A stretch of DNA of 5,044 nt. Origin: Oscillospiraceae bacterium. GTDB taxonomy: Bacteria; Bacillota; Clostridia; Oscillospirales; Oscillospiraceae. Positions 1 through 5,044 of this stretch are shown piece after piece; the first letter of the stretch is position 1; every line of letters begins with the position of its first letter. Position numbers and translations under genes: made by a program. Location of the stretch: NCBI GenBank assembly GCA_031263805.1, contig JAISFB010000001.1:1-5044 (forward strand). The letters run 5' to 3'. The notes under the pieces were generated by a model. The model did not search any database. It was not told where the DNA came from and saw nothing but the letters and a program-made list of their open reading frames with translations.

Positions 1-528
1 TCGCAGATAACCGATATGCTGCTGCCCGCTTCTCTCGGGCATATAGCGTCCGCGCGGACGGCGGGTGAGGCGCGCCGCGCGCTGACGTCCGCCGATTTTG
101 ATTTGTATATCGTCAACTCTCCGATTTCCGACGAAAACGGAGAGGCTTTTGCCGCCGCACTGTCCGAAAGGCTGTCCGGCGAGGTCATATTGCTCGTCCG
201 CGCGGAAATATTCGACGAGGTGTCTGACCGTGCCGCCGAGCGCGGCGTCATAACGGTCTCAAAGCCTATAAGCAGGGCGGCGTTCTGGAGCGCCGTGCGC
301 ACGGCGCAGGCGTCCCACAACCGCTTTAATATGATGCGGCGCGAGAATACCAAGCTTTTGCAAAAGATCGAGGACATAAAAATAATCGACCGCGCGAAGC
401 TTATTTTGATATCCCGCCTGTCGATGACAGAGCCGGAGGCGCACAAATATATCGAAAAACAGGCGATGGATATGCGCGTAACGCGCCGCGCCGTCGCCGA
501 CGGCATATTAAAAACGCACGAATATTGA
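1..528 (+). CDS. ANTAR-domain response regulator, 5'-truncated by the window edge
   Basis: This is the C-terminal part of a regulator with a receiver-like domain, a coiled-coil linker and an ANTAR RNA-binding domain; family members act by antitermination, binding paired hairpins in leader transcripts. The frame is open to base 1, and the first ATG at 16 falls inside the receiver fold, so the true start is upstream. Counting from that ATG, residues 1-98 are the remaining receiver, with the conserved Lys in SKP (K83). Residues 100-120 are a charged helical linker (RRENTKLLQKIEDIK). Residues about 121-168 match ANTAR, with the DRAK and EAHKYIEKQAMDMR blocks. The usual phospho-acceptor Asp position holds Asn (N34, in YIVNSP), so control by phosphorylation is doubtful. 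Related clostridial regulators are often linked with nitrogen or glutamine synthetase genes, but nothing here shows the target. The TGA stop is at 526-528. The family call is strong; the target is unknown. Confidence 0.9.
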   Translation, partial: SQITDMLLPASLGHIASARTAGEARRALTSADFDLYIVNSPISDENGEAFAAALSERLSGEVILLVRAEIFDEVSDRAAERGVITVSKPISRAAFWSAVRTAQASHNRFNMMRRENTKLLQKIEDIKIIDRAKLILISRLSMTEPEAHKYIEKQAMDMRVTRRAVADGILKTHEY

Positions 529-540
529 CGGCGCCGTCAA
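525..540. repeat. 16-bp perfect palindrome overlapping the ANTAR stop codon
   Basis: TTGACGGCGCCGTCAA is perfectly self-complementary and contains the TGA stop of the upstream gene. In RNA it could form a 6-bp stem with a GCGC loop. No T-tract follows, so it is a poor intrinsic terminator. It could be a dimeric-protein binding site, a weak mRNA 3'-end hairpin, or chance in GC-rich DNA. Confidence 0.5.
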
Positions 541-563
541 CACGAAAACCGGGCGTTTAAGTA

Positions 564-628
564 TGTCAATACCCAGTGAAAATGTTACCCTCCAGACGGG
601 TTAATGCCACAGCAAAAAAGTCACCCTC
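564..628. mobile_element. Possible IS21-family terminal remnant with two direct repeats
   Basis: Two 19-bp direct repeats, CAGTGAAAATGTTACCCTC (574-592) and CAGCAAAAAAGTCACCCTC (610-628), agree at 15 of 19 positions and start 36 bp apart. IS21-family ends typically carry several such transposase-binding repeats with a GTGAAAA-type core, beginning at a TG dinucleotide; here TGTCAATACCC begins at 564. No istA or istB coding sequence and no second end are visible, so this would be a solitary end left by a deletion. The repeats are seen directly; the family assignment is inference from memory of the motif style. Confidence 0.35.
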
Positions 629-651
629 ATAGAAAAGAGCGGCAGGGGAAA

Positions 652-672
652 CGCCGTCCCGCGGGGACGGCG
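652..672. repeat. GC-rich 9-bp hairpin
   Basis: CGCCGTCCC (652-660) and GGGACGGCG (664-672) are perfect inverted arms around a 3-base GCG loop. It has no T-run of its own and ends 7 bases before the longer hairpin at 680-720, so the two may fold as one tandem structure. Confidence 0.5.
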
Positions 673-679
673 ACCCCGA

Positions 680-720
680 AAAAAGTATCGGACCGGCGTG
701 GGAACGGTCAGATACTTTTT
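680..720. terminator. Long A/T-flanked hairpin, possible bidirectional terminator
   Basis: The arms AAAAAGTATC (680-689) and GATACTTTTT (711-720) pair perfectly. After one G/A mismatch the inner arms GACCG (691-695) and CGGTC (705-709) pair around a 9-base loop, giving 15 base pairs in total. The A-run on one side and T-run on the other fit an intrinsic terminator in either direction. It is the best terminator candidate for the plus-strand ANTAR gene, although it lies about 150 bases past the stop. Because it abuts the inverted-repeat element at 722, it could instead be part of a mobile or repetitive sequence. Confidence 0.5.
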
Positions 721-721
721 A

Positions 722-889
722 GAGACTGCTGAAAAAGTCCGGACCTCCAAAATGGCGCAGTAAAAAGAGCAAAAAATCGAAAAATCGCGGTTCTGGAGAC
801 GATAGCGCGGTCGAAAATGACCTACAAGGAAGATTTCAGACACGCTGTCGAAAAATTGATTTTTGAAACGGTACTTTTTCAGCGGTCTC
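722..889. mobile_element. MITE-like element or IS remnant bounded by 19-bp inverted repeats
   Basis: The left end GAGACTGCTGAAAAAGTCC (722-740) matches the reverse complement of 871-889, GAGACCGCTGAAAAAGTAC, apart from two mismatches among the first 18 positions; adding base 870 restores a C further in. The enclosed 168 bp is too short for a transposase and contains no credible gene. GCTGAAAAAGT-type ends are common among bacterial insertion sequences (IS1182-like ends come to mind, from memory), so a non-autonomous derivative is plausible. I see no target-site duplication: the flanks are CTTTTTA on the left and GTTTGAA on the right. The inverted repeats are seen; the mobile-element reading is inference. 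Confidence 0.45.
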
Positions 890-925
890 GTTTGAAACGC
901 GCAGGGGGTGCTGTGCGCGCCAATA

Positions 926-959
926 AAAAAATCCTCCGCGTTTCGGCGGAGGATTTTTT
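926..959 (-). terminator. Strong intrinsic terminator of the ymfF-ymfH-lgt operon (bidirectional)
   Basis: The 14-bp arms AAAAAATCCTCCGC (926-939) and GCGGAGGATTTTTT (946-959) pair perfectly around a 6-base loop. Read on the minus strand, a GC-rich stem is followed by a T-run, about 30 bases after the stop of the last operon gene. Symmetry of the A and T runs means it should also stop plus-strand transcription coming from the ANTAR side. A smaller 6-bp hairpin (CGTGCC/GGCACG, 969-984, loop CGCA) lies between it and the stop codon. Confidence 0.9.
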
Positions 960-989
960 CGCGTACCCCGTGCCCGCAGGCACGCCAAA

Positions 990-1400
990 TCACACGTCCG
1001 ATTTATCCTCCGGCGCGTCTGCTTCGGCTTCTCCGCCGTCCTCGTCCCAGACTGACGTTTCGGCGTCGGCAGCGCCGTCAGGGGCGTCGCCCGTGGAGCG
1101 GAGCTCCGCGAGTTCTTCATAGCGAAGCGCTATGCGCTCAAGCGCCGCCGTGACGTCGGCGCAGTTTTGCTCAAGCTCCGGCTCGGGATAGAGCTTGTGC
1201 GATTCGTAGTAGGCTTTGCCGATTTCCTGATAGAGCTTTTTGACGGCGGTTTTGTCGGACGCGATCTCAGCCTGCAGCTTTGCCTTTTTTGCGAGGATTT
1301 TGGTCTTTTCCTCCGCGCGCTTGTACAGGTCGATAGACACGTCGCCGATGACCTCGGCGGTTTCACGAAGCCGCTGCTTCAGGTCTTCAAATTTTGCCAT
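990..1400 (-). CDS. Small coiled-coil protein with acidic C-terminal tail, function unknown
   Basis: This is a 136-residue cytoplasmic protein with no signal peptide or membrane segment. Residues 1-60 are predicted helical and rich in Lys, Glu and Ala (a coiled-coil pattern). The block YQEIGKAYYESHKLYPEPEL (57-76) resembles a short motif in small Firmicutes proteins in which a similar helical part is often followed by a zinc ribbon. Here there is no zinc ribbon: only one Cys (C80) is present. Residues 82-101 form another helix, and 103-136 are a low-complexity tail rich in Asp, Glu and Ala. The ATG at 1398-1400 is chosen because GGAGG lies 9-10 bases upstream (TTTGGAGGTACACATCAATG); a longer frame from 1436 would lack this site. 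It is the last gene of the operon, 45 bases after lgt and just before the terminator. I see no clear promoter of its own in that gap. The function is not known to me. Confidence 0.85.
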   Translation of the reverse strand: MAKFEDLKQRLRETAEVIGDVSIDLYKRAEEKTKILAKKAKLQAEIASDKTAVKKLYQEIGKAYYESHKLYPEPELEQNCADVTAALERIALRYEELAELRSTGDAPDGAADAETSVWDEDGGEAEADAPEDKSDV

Positions 1401-1445
1401 TGATGTGTACCTCCAAATAATATTTTGCGATAGCAATATTCGCGT

Positions 1446-2354
1446 TTATTTTGGGTCTTCTTCCCCGATGTAGTCTATATCAGCTTCGGACGGGGCCCCA
1501 TCCGAAGGCGCGGGCGTTTTATGTTTCACGGCGAGCGTTATGAGCGCCGCGAGGGAAGCCACAGCCGCCGCGGCGGCGAGTATCTGAGACGCGCGGAGCG
1601 GCGTTCCCGGAATGTACAGGCTGTCCGTGCGCAGCCCTTCGATGAGCGCCCTGCCGACGCCGTACCAGAGCGCGTAGAGCAGGAATATCTGCCCTTCATA
1701 CCGCTTGTTTGAATGCCGCTTGCTTGAAAGCCGCTTGCGGGAAAACAGATGCAGCAGTAAGAATCCGAGCGCGTTCCAGAGCGATTCGTACAAAAACGTC
1801 GGATGGACGAAGACGAAGGCGCCCGAGCCCGCCGGTGATTCAAGCCCCATGCGCCACGGCAGCGAGGTCACGGAGCCGTAAGCCTCACGGTTGATAAAGT
1901 TCCCCCAGCGCCCGATCGACTGCCCTATCAAAAGCCCGAGCGCCCCGGCGTCAAGCACGCTTGGAAGCCTAAGTTTTTTCCGGCGGCAATAGAACGCGAC
2001 GGCGCCGCCGCCGAGCAGTATCCCGCCGAAAATCGCGAGCCCGCCCTCTCTCAGCTTGAATATATTCAGCCATTTGCCGGCGCCGAAGTATTCGGACGGG
2101 TTAAACGCGATATAGTAAAGCCGCGCGCCTATTATCCCGCCGGCTATCGCGCATAAGAAAATATCGAGGACGTTGTCGCCCGTGAGCCCGAAGCTCTCGC
2201 GGCGGCGATAGACGTACAGCGCGGCGAGGCCGAAGCCCAGCGCTATTATCAAGCCGTACAGATATATCGTAAAGCCGAATATCGTAATGCCGCGCGGCGG
2301 ATTTACGGCGGCGCCCTCCCCAAACAGCGGGAGCTTTATCACAGGCCCGTTCAT
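1446..2354 (-). CDS. lgt: Prolipoprotein diacylglyceryl transferase
   Basis: Lgt moves the diacylglyceryl group from phosphatidylglycerol to the lipobox Cys of prolipoproteins, the first step of lipoprotein maturation, in the cytoplasmic membrane. The 302-residue length is ordinary for the family. Several hydrophobic segments span residues about 24-48, 62-84, 104-122, 134-150, 193-204, 222-238 and 254-274. The signature is clear: GQSIGRWGNFINREAYG (144-160) contains the essential Arg, Asn and Glu (R149, N152, E157), HPTFLYE is at 184-190, and GRALIEGLR (234-242) supplies the Arg/Glu pair (R235, E239). In the REGGLAIFGG block (102-111) the position of E. coli His103 is Phe109; many Gram-positive enzymes have Tyr there. 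A loop at 204-218 is a threefold basic repeat. The ATG overlaps the ymfH stop as ATGA, and no good ribosome binding site precedes it, so translational coupling is likely. The tail after about 275 is hydrophilic and acidic. Confidence 0.97.
   Translation of the reverse strand: MNGPVIKLPLFGEGAAVNPPRGITIFGFTIYLYGLIIALGFGLAALYVYRRRESFGLTGDNVLDIFLCAIAGGIIGARLYYIAFNPSEYFGAGKWLNIFKLREGGLAIFGGILLGGGAVAFYCRRKKLRLPSVLDAGALGLLIGQSIGRWGNFINREAYGSVTSLPWRMGLESPAGSGAFVFVHPTFLYESLWNALGFLLLHLFSRKRLSSKRHSNKRYEGQIFLLYALWYGVGRALIEGLRTDSLYIPGTPLRASQILAAAAAVASLAALITLAVKHKTPAPSDGAPSEADIDYIGEEDPK
1701..1745. repeat. Three 15-bp tandem repeats inside lgt
   Basis: The units CCGCTTGTTTGAATG (1701-1715), CCGCTTGCTTGAAAG (1716-1730) and CCGCTTGCGGGAAAA (1731-1745) share CCGCTTG at the same place. 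On the coding strand they give three five-residue units, FSRKR, LSSKR and HSNKR (Lgt residues 204-218). The period is a multiple of three, so copy-number change keeps the frame. The segment lies between two membrane helices and is strongly basic, as expected for a cytoplasmic loop. Confidence 0.8.
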
Positions 2355-3646
2355 ACGTCTTGCCGCGCCGCCTTCGGGACGACGACGGAGAGCGCGAAAT
2401 TTTCGGGCCTCATATTTTCCTCCGCGAACGATAAAATCTCGTCGAGCGTGATCTCGCGCAAAATATCAGCCGACCGGAAAAAGTCGCTGCCGTTGAAAAA
2501 CGCCTCGGCTGCGTTTCCGCACACGCGCGAAAACGAATCGAGCGAGCGTATAATACCGCCGTATTCGGCCTTTTTTACGCGATCAAGCAACGCTTCAAGG
2601 TCGGCGCGGGCCTCCGGGGCGCGGATACGCGCGGCTTCGGCCTTAATCTCCTCAAAAACGCGGTCGGGGTCTGGCGAGGAACCGCCGAATATGGCGCAGG
2701 CTATGCCCGCCGTGGATTCAAAATTATATGAAAAATCCGATTTTATGAGCCCGCCGGCGTAAAGCCGCAAATACAGCGGTGACGAAAGCCCGGCGACAAG
2801 CCCGACGGCAAGGCTGCCGACGAGCTCGCGGCGCAGCCGCGCCTCCCCGCGCTCCGGCCAGCTTGACGACACGCCGAGCAGGAATTGCGGCTCTGAGACC
2901 TCCATTTCAGCTTCGGCGCGCGCGGCGACGGGAGCGCGAGACTCCTCGCCGCCGTAGTCGCGCTCCGGTATCGCGCCGCGCGGCGCTGTTAGCACGCCTT
3001 TCGCTATGTCGAAAATCTTGTCCGGATCGACGTCGCCGGCGACAAAGAGAGCCATATTCGACGGATTGTAAAATATTTTGTGGCAGCGGTAAAGCGTTTC
3101 ATCGGTGATCTCCGCGATGGATTCTATCGTTCCGGCGACGCTGTCGCGCGCGGGATTGTGCCGGAACAGCAGCTTCATCAGGCCGTAGTAGACGGCGTAG
3201 TCGGGGTCGTCCTCCGTCATCCGTATCTCCTGGCCGATTATGCCCTGCTCCTTTTCGACGCTCTCCTTCGTGAAGTACGGGATCGAGACGAATTCGAGCA
3301 GGATTTTCAGGTTTTCCTCGAATTTTTCCACGCTTTCAAAATGATAGGCGGTGACGCCGCTCGACGTGAACGCGTTGGGCTGCGCGCCGTTCGCCGAAAG
3401 CGTCGTCAGCGCGTTGCCGTCCTCGGTGTCGAACATTTTGTGCTCCAAGAAATGCGCGACGCCCTCCGGCGTGTCGATCCATTCCCCGCCGTACTTAAAG
3501 CGCCTGTCCGCCCCGCCGTAATCCGTCACGAAAAACGCGTAGGACTTGTAAAACCCGCGCTTTTTGACGACGAACACGGGCATACCGTTGGGAAGCCTGT
3601 CGCTGTATACCTGCTCTCGTATCGTATCATAGCCTTTACTTTTCAT
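2351..3646 (-). CDS. ymfH: M16-family zinc peptidase-like protein YmfH (EF-P modification-associated)
   Basis: This 431-residue member of peptidase family M16 has the inverted zinc motif HFLEH at 65-69 (H65, E68, H69), with the third ligand probably E140 in EKEQGIIGQEI (131-141), so it is the catalytic-type partner. It has the usual two M16 half-domains: the active one at about 15-215 and the second at about 245-425. There is no signal peptide or membrane segment, so it is cytoplasmic. The N-terminal pattern (YSDRLPNGMPVFVVKKRGFYKSYAFF) is characteristic of the YmfH group. In B. subtilis, ymfF and ymfH lie beside ymfI, the reductase that completes the 5-aminopentanol modification of EF-P; the substrate of the peptidase pair is not established. 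The start overlaps the end of ymfF by 11 bp. A GGAAGGG site (3660-3666) lies 13 bases upstream, longer than ideal, so coupling to ymfF translation is likely. The family is certain, the subgroup likely. Confidence 0.92.
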   Translation of the reverse strand: MKSKGYDTIREQVYSDRLPNGMPVFVVKKRGFYKSYAFFVTDYGGADRRFKYGGEWIDTPEGVAHFLEHKMFDTEDGNALTTLSANGAQPNAFTSSGVTAYHFESVEKFEENLKILLEFVSIPYFTKESVEKEQGIIGQEIRMTEDDPDYAVYYGLMKLLFRHNPARDSVAGTIESIAEITDETLYRCHKIFYNPSNMALFVAGDVDPDKIFDIAKGVLTAPRGAIPERDYGGEESRAPVAARAEAEMEVSEPQFLLGVSSSWPERGEARLRRELVGSLAVGLVAGLSSPLYLRLYAGGLIKSDFSYNFESTAGIACAIFGGSSPDPDRVFEEIKAEAARIRAPEARADLEALLDRVKKAEYGGIIRSLDSFSRVCGNAAEAFFNGSDFFRSADILREITLDEILSFAEENMRPENFALSVVVPKAARQDV

Positions 3647-4931
3647 CTGAGCTTTGCATCCCTTCCATAAAATACGCGGAATCGAGTATCGCGTTGTTCG
3701 CTATTTCGATCACGGACTGACGCGTCACGGCCTCCGCGAGCGTCGCGAATTCCTCCGGGGTATATTCTATGCCGGCTATCGTGTTGTCAAAGCAGGCGCC
3801 CTCTATCCCGCCCGGGCTGTCGAGCGCCGTGAGCCTTGTCGTGACGACGGCGCGCTTCGCTGAAAGAAACTCCCAGTCCGATAAATCGCCGGAGCGTATC
3901 GCGTCGAGCTGCGCGAGTATCTCATCATACGCCCGCTCGAAATTCGCGAATTCCACGCCGGAGGACACGAGCATAACTCCCTTGTGCTTCTCTATAGAGG
4001 AGCTCGCGTAATAGCAAAGCGAAAGCTTTTCGCGCACGTTCAAAAACAGCTTCGACGAGACGCTGCCGCCGAACGCGGCGTTGAACACCGCCATAGCCGC
4101 GTAGTCGGGCTTTTGCATCGTCTCGCCGAGGCGGAAGCCGAGCGCAAGCTTGCCCTGAGTAACGTCGAGCCGTTCCGTAAAGCGCCGCGGCTCGGGCGCG
4201 GGCGGCGCGAGCAGCACCCGCGTTTCCGGAAGCGCCGGGGCCGGGGAGCGCGGAAGCCCTCCGAGCGCGCCGCGCAGCGCAAGCTCCACGCGCTCCGGCT
4301 CCGCCGAGCCGCAGTAAATGACCTCGACGCGCGAGGTGTCAAGCAACTGTTTGTACCGCGCCGTCAGGGATTTTGCGGTTATGGCCTTCGCCTCCGCCTC
4401 GCCGCCGAGCACGTTTACGCCGTAAGCTTCGTCGGAGCACATATTTTTAAGCAGCGCGTCATTGGCGTAAGAGCGCTTGTCGTTTATGGCGGCGCGTATC
4501 TCGTCGATCAGGTTCGCGCGCTCGCCGGTGACATATTCGTCGAACAGAATGCCGCCGTGCGTGCGCGGGGATAAAAGTATCTCGCCGAGCAGGGACGCCG
4601 TACGCTCTAAGATGCGCTCGCCGCCGGGGGCGAAATCGTCGTCGATAAAATCGGCGTAGAAGCCGGCGCATTGATACTCGCCCTTTTTGCGCAGATAGCA
4701 TTCGATCCTCGCGCCGTAAAGCTCGTCGAGTGCGCGCGATATGCTCTCCATATCGGGGTGCTCCGCGCTGCCGCGGCGCAGGACCTGCGGTATCAGCGCG
4801 TTCGCGGCGGCGTCCTCGCGGCGCAGCGGCGTAATTAGATTTACGGACAGGCAGCTTGTTTTGAACTTGTCCGTGCCCGCGTAAGTCAGCCTTGCGCGCG
4901 GCGACAGAGCGGTTTTTATGATTTTCAGCAA
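3636..4931 (-). CDS. ymfF: M16-family protein YmfF, non-catalytic partner of YmfH
   Basis: This 431-residue M16-type protein lacks the HxxEH zinc motif: the corresponding stretch reads NALIPQVLRRGSAEH (44-58). It is therefore probably not a peptidase by itself. The second half keeps the M16 C-domain block NAAFGGSVSSKLFLNVREKLSLCYYASS (284-311), with the Arg300 and Tyr307/Tyr308 region that in paired M16 enzymes contributes to substrate binding across the dimer. It is of similar size to YmfH, as expected for a heteromeric pair of active and inactive subunits. No signal peptide is seen. The start is a TTG at 4929-4931: GGAGG (4940-4944) lies 8 bases upstream, and no ATG or GTG precedes it before an in-frame stop at 4983-4985, apart from a GTA-type non-start codon. 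It is the first gene of the operon, close behind the promoter. The name follows the B. subtilis arrangement; homology to M16 is secure, the precise role unknown. Confidence 0.9.
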   Translation of the reverse strand: MLKIIKTALSPRARLTYAGTDKFKTSCLSVNLITPLRREDAAANALIPQVLRRGSAEHPDMESISRALDELYGARIECYLRKKGEYQCAGFYADFIDDDFAPGGERILERTASLLGEILLSPRTHGGILFDEYVTGERANLIDEIRAAINDKRSYANDALLKNMCSDEAYGVNVLGGEAEAKAITAKSLTARYKQLLDTSRVEVIYCGSAEPERVELALRGALGGLPRSPAPALPETRVLLAPPAPEPRRFTERLDVTQGKLALGFRLGETMQKPDYAAMAVFNAAFGGSVSSKLFLNVREKLSLCYYASSSIEKHKGVMLVSSGVEFANFERAYDEILAQLDAIRSGDLSDWEFLSAKRAVVTTRLTALDSPGGIEGACFDNTIAGIEYTPEEFATLAEAVTRQSVIEIANNAILDSAYFMEGMQSSDEK

Positions 4932-4939
4932 AATACGAG

Positions 4940-4944
4940 CCTCC
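4940..4944 (-). promoter_or_regulatory. Ribosome binding site fixing the TTG start of ymfF
   Basis: GGAGG on the minus strand sits 8 bases before the TTG at 4929-4931. It is a near-ideal site and decides the unusual start codon, since no ATG is available at suitable spacing upstream. Confidence 0.85.
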
Positions 4945-4964
4945 GTTTCCTTGTAAGTGCGCCC

Positions 4965-4993
4965 ATTATAGCACCTATTTACTTAGTTGTTAA
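4965..4993 (-). promoter_or_regulatory. Sigma-A-type promoter of the ymfF-ymfH-lgt operon
   Basis: On the minus strand the -35 TTAACA (4988-4993, one mismatch to consensus) and a perfect -10 TATAAT (4965-4970) are separated by exactly 17 bases. TGC directly precedes the -10, making an extended -10. Transcription should begin near the A at 4958, giving a leader of about 27 bases to the TTG start, too short for a riboswitch. The DNA upstream (about 5003-5024) is AT-rich in a GC-rich setting and could act as an UP element. Strong, largely constitutive expression is expected. Confidence 0.88.
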
Positions 4994-5004
4994 TAGAAAT
5001 CGCG

Positions 5005-5019
5005 TTAATTTTGAATTAA
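5005..5019. promoter_or_regulatory. AT-rich inverted repeat upstream of the operon promoter
   Basis: TTAATT (5005-5010) and AATTAA (5014-5019) are perfect arms around a 3-base centre, overlapping a second arrangement AATTTT/AAAATT (5007-5023). It lies 11 bases upstream of the -35 element. It may be an UP element or a regulator site; such inverted repeats arise easily in AT-rich DNA. Confidence 0.35.
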
Positions 5020-5044
5020 AATTTTCGGCGGGGCGCGGGCGGCG

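Noticed and set aside
601..993. 130-codon minus-strand open frame across the intergenic region
   Set aside because: It runs through three hairpins, including the operon terminator, and through the inverted-repeat element; its composition is Arg/Phe-rich with no domain and no ribosome binding site.
817..1122. 101-codon plus-strand frame ending in a Ser/Ala-rich stretch
   Set aside because: It crosses the terminator, and its second half is antisense to the acidic tail of the coiled-coil gene, which explains the Ser/Ala bias.
1401..1436. 12-residue N-terminal extension of the coiled-coil protein
   Set aside because: The internal ATG at 1398-1400 has the GGAGG site; the extension would place that site inside the coding region.
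1401..1445. Possible separate promoter between lgt and the coiled-coil gene
   Set aside because: The gap is AT-rich (AATATT, AAAATATTATT), but no -35/-10 pair with good spacing could be made out.
3080..3670. 196-codon plus-strand frame
   Set aside because: It is antisense to ymfH; such long antisense frames are common in GC-rich genes, and it shows no recognisable domain.
3984..4574. 196-codon plus-strand frame rich in Arg
   Set aside because: It is antisense to ymfF, has no domain and reflects the codon bias of the real gene.
4932..4964. Riboswitch or attenuator in the operon leader
   Set aside because: The predicted leader is only about 27 bases, too short for a structured regulatory RNA.

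Overview
The window looks like a chromosomal segment of a high-GC Firmicutes bacterium, probably a gut-type clostridium (Oscillospirales or Christensenellales-like). This is an inference. It rests on an ANTAR regulator of clostridial type, the paired M16 proteins YmfF and YmfH, a Gram-positive-style Lgt, strong GGAGG ribosome binding sites and a vegetative sigma-A-type promoter. No rRNA, tRNA, CRISPR array or intact transposase is visible, and I found no convincing novel biological system.

Layout. Positions 1-528 (+) hold the 3' part of an ANTAR-type response regulator whose start lies before the window. Positions 529-989 are non-coding and rich in structure: a 16-bp palindrome on the regulator's stop codon, a pair of degenerate 19-bp direct repeats resembling an IS21-family end, a GC-rich hairpin, a long A/T-flanked hairpin that could be a terminator, a 168-bp segment bounded by 19-bp inverted repeats (MITE or IS remnant), and a strong bidirectional terminator. 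Positions 990-4931 (-) hold a four-gene operon, transcribed right to left: ymfF (M16 family, no zinc motif), ymfH (M16 family, intact HxxEH), lgt, and a small coiled-coil protein with an acidic tail. Positions 4932-5044 carry its promoter (TTAACA-N17-TATAAT with an extended -10) and ribosome binding site.

How the genes work together. ymfF and ymfH overlap by 11 bp, and ymfH and lgt by 4 bp (ATGA), so translation is probably coupled. The M16 proteins are expected to form a heteromeric pair; in Bacillus subtilis the homologues sit beside the EF-P-modifying reductase YmfI, but neither YmfI nor EF-P is in this window. Lgt performs the first step of lipoprotein maturation at the membrane. The operon and the ANTAR gene converge on the 529-989 intergenic region, which is the accessory-looking part of the window.
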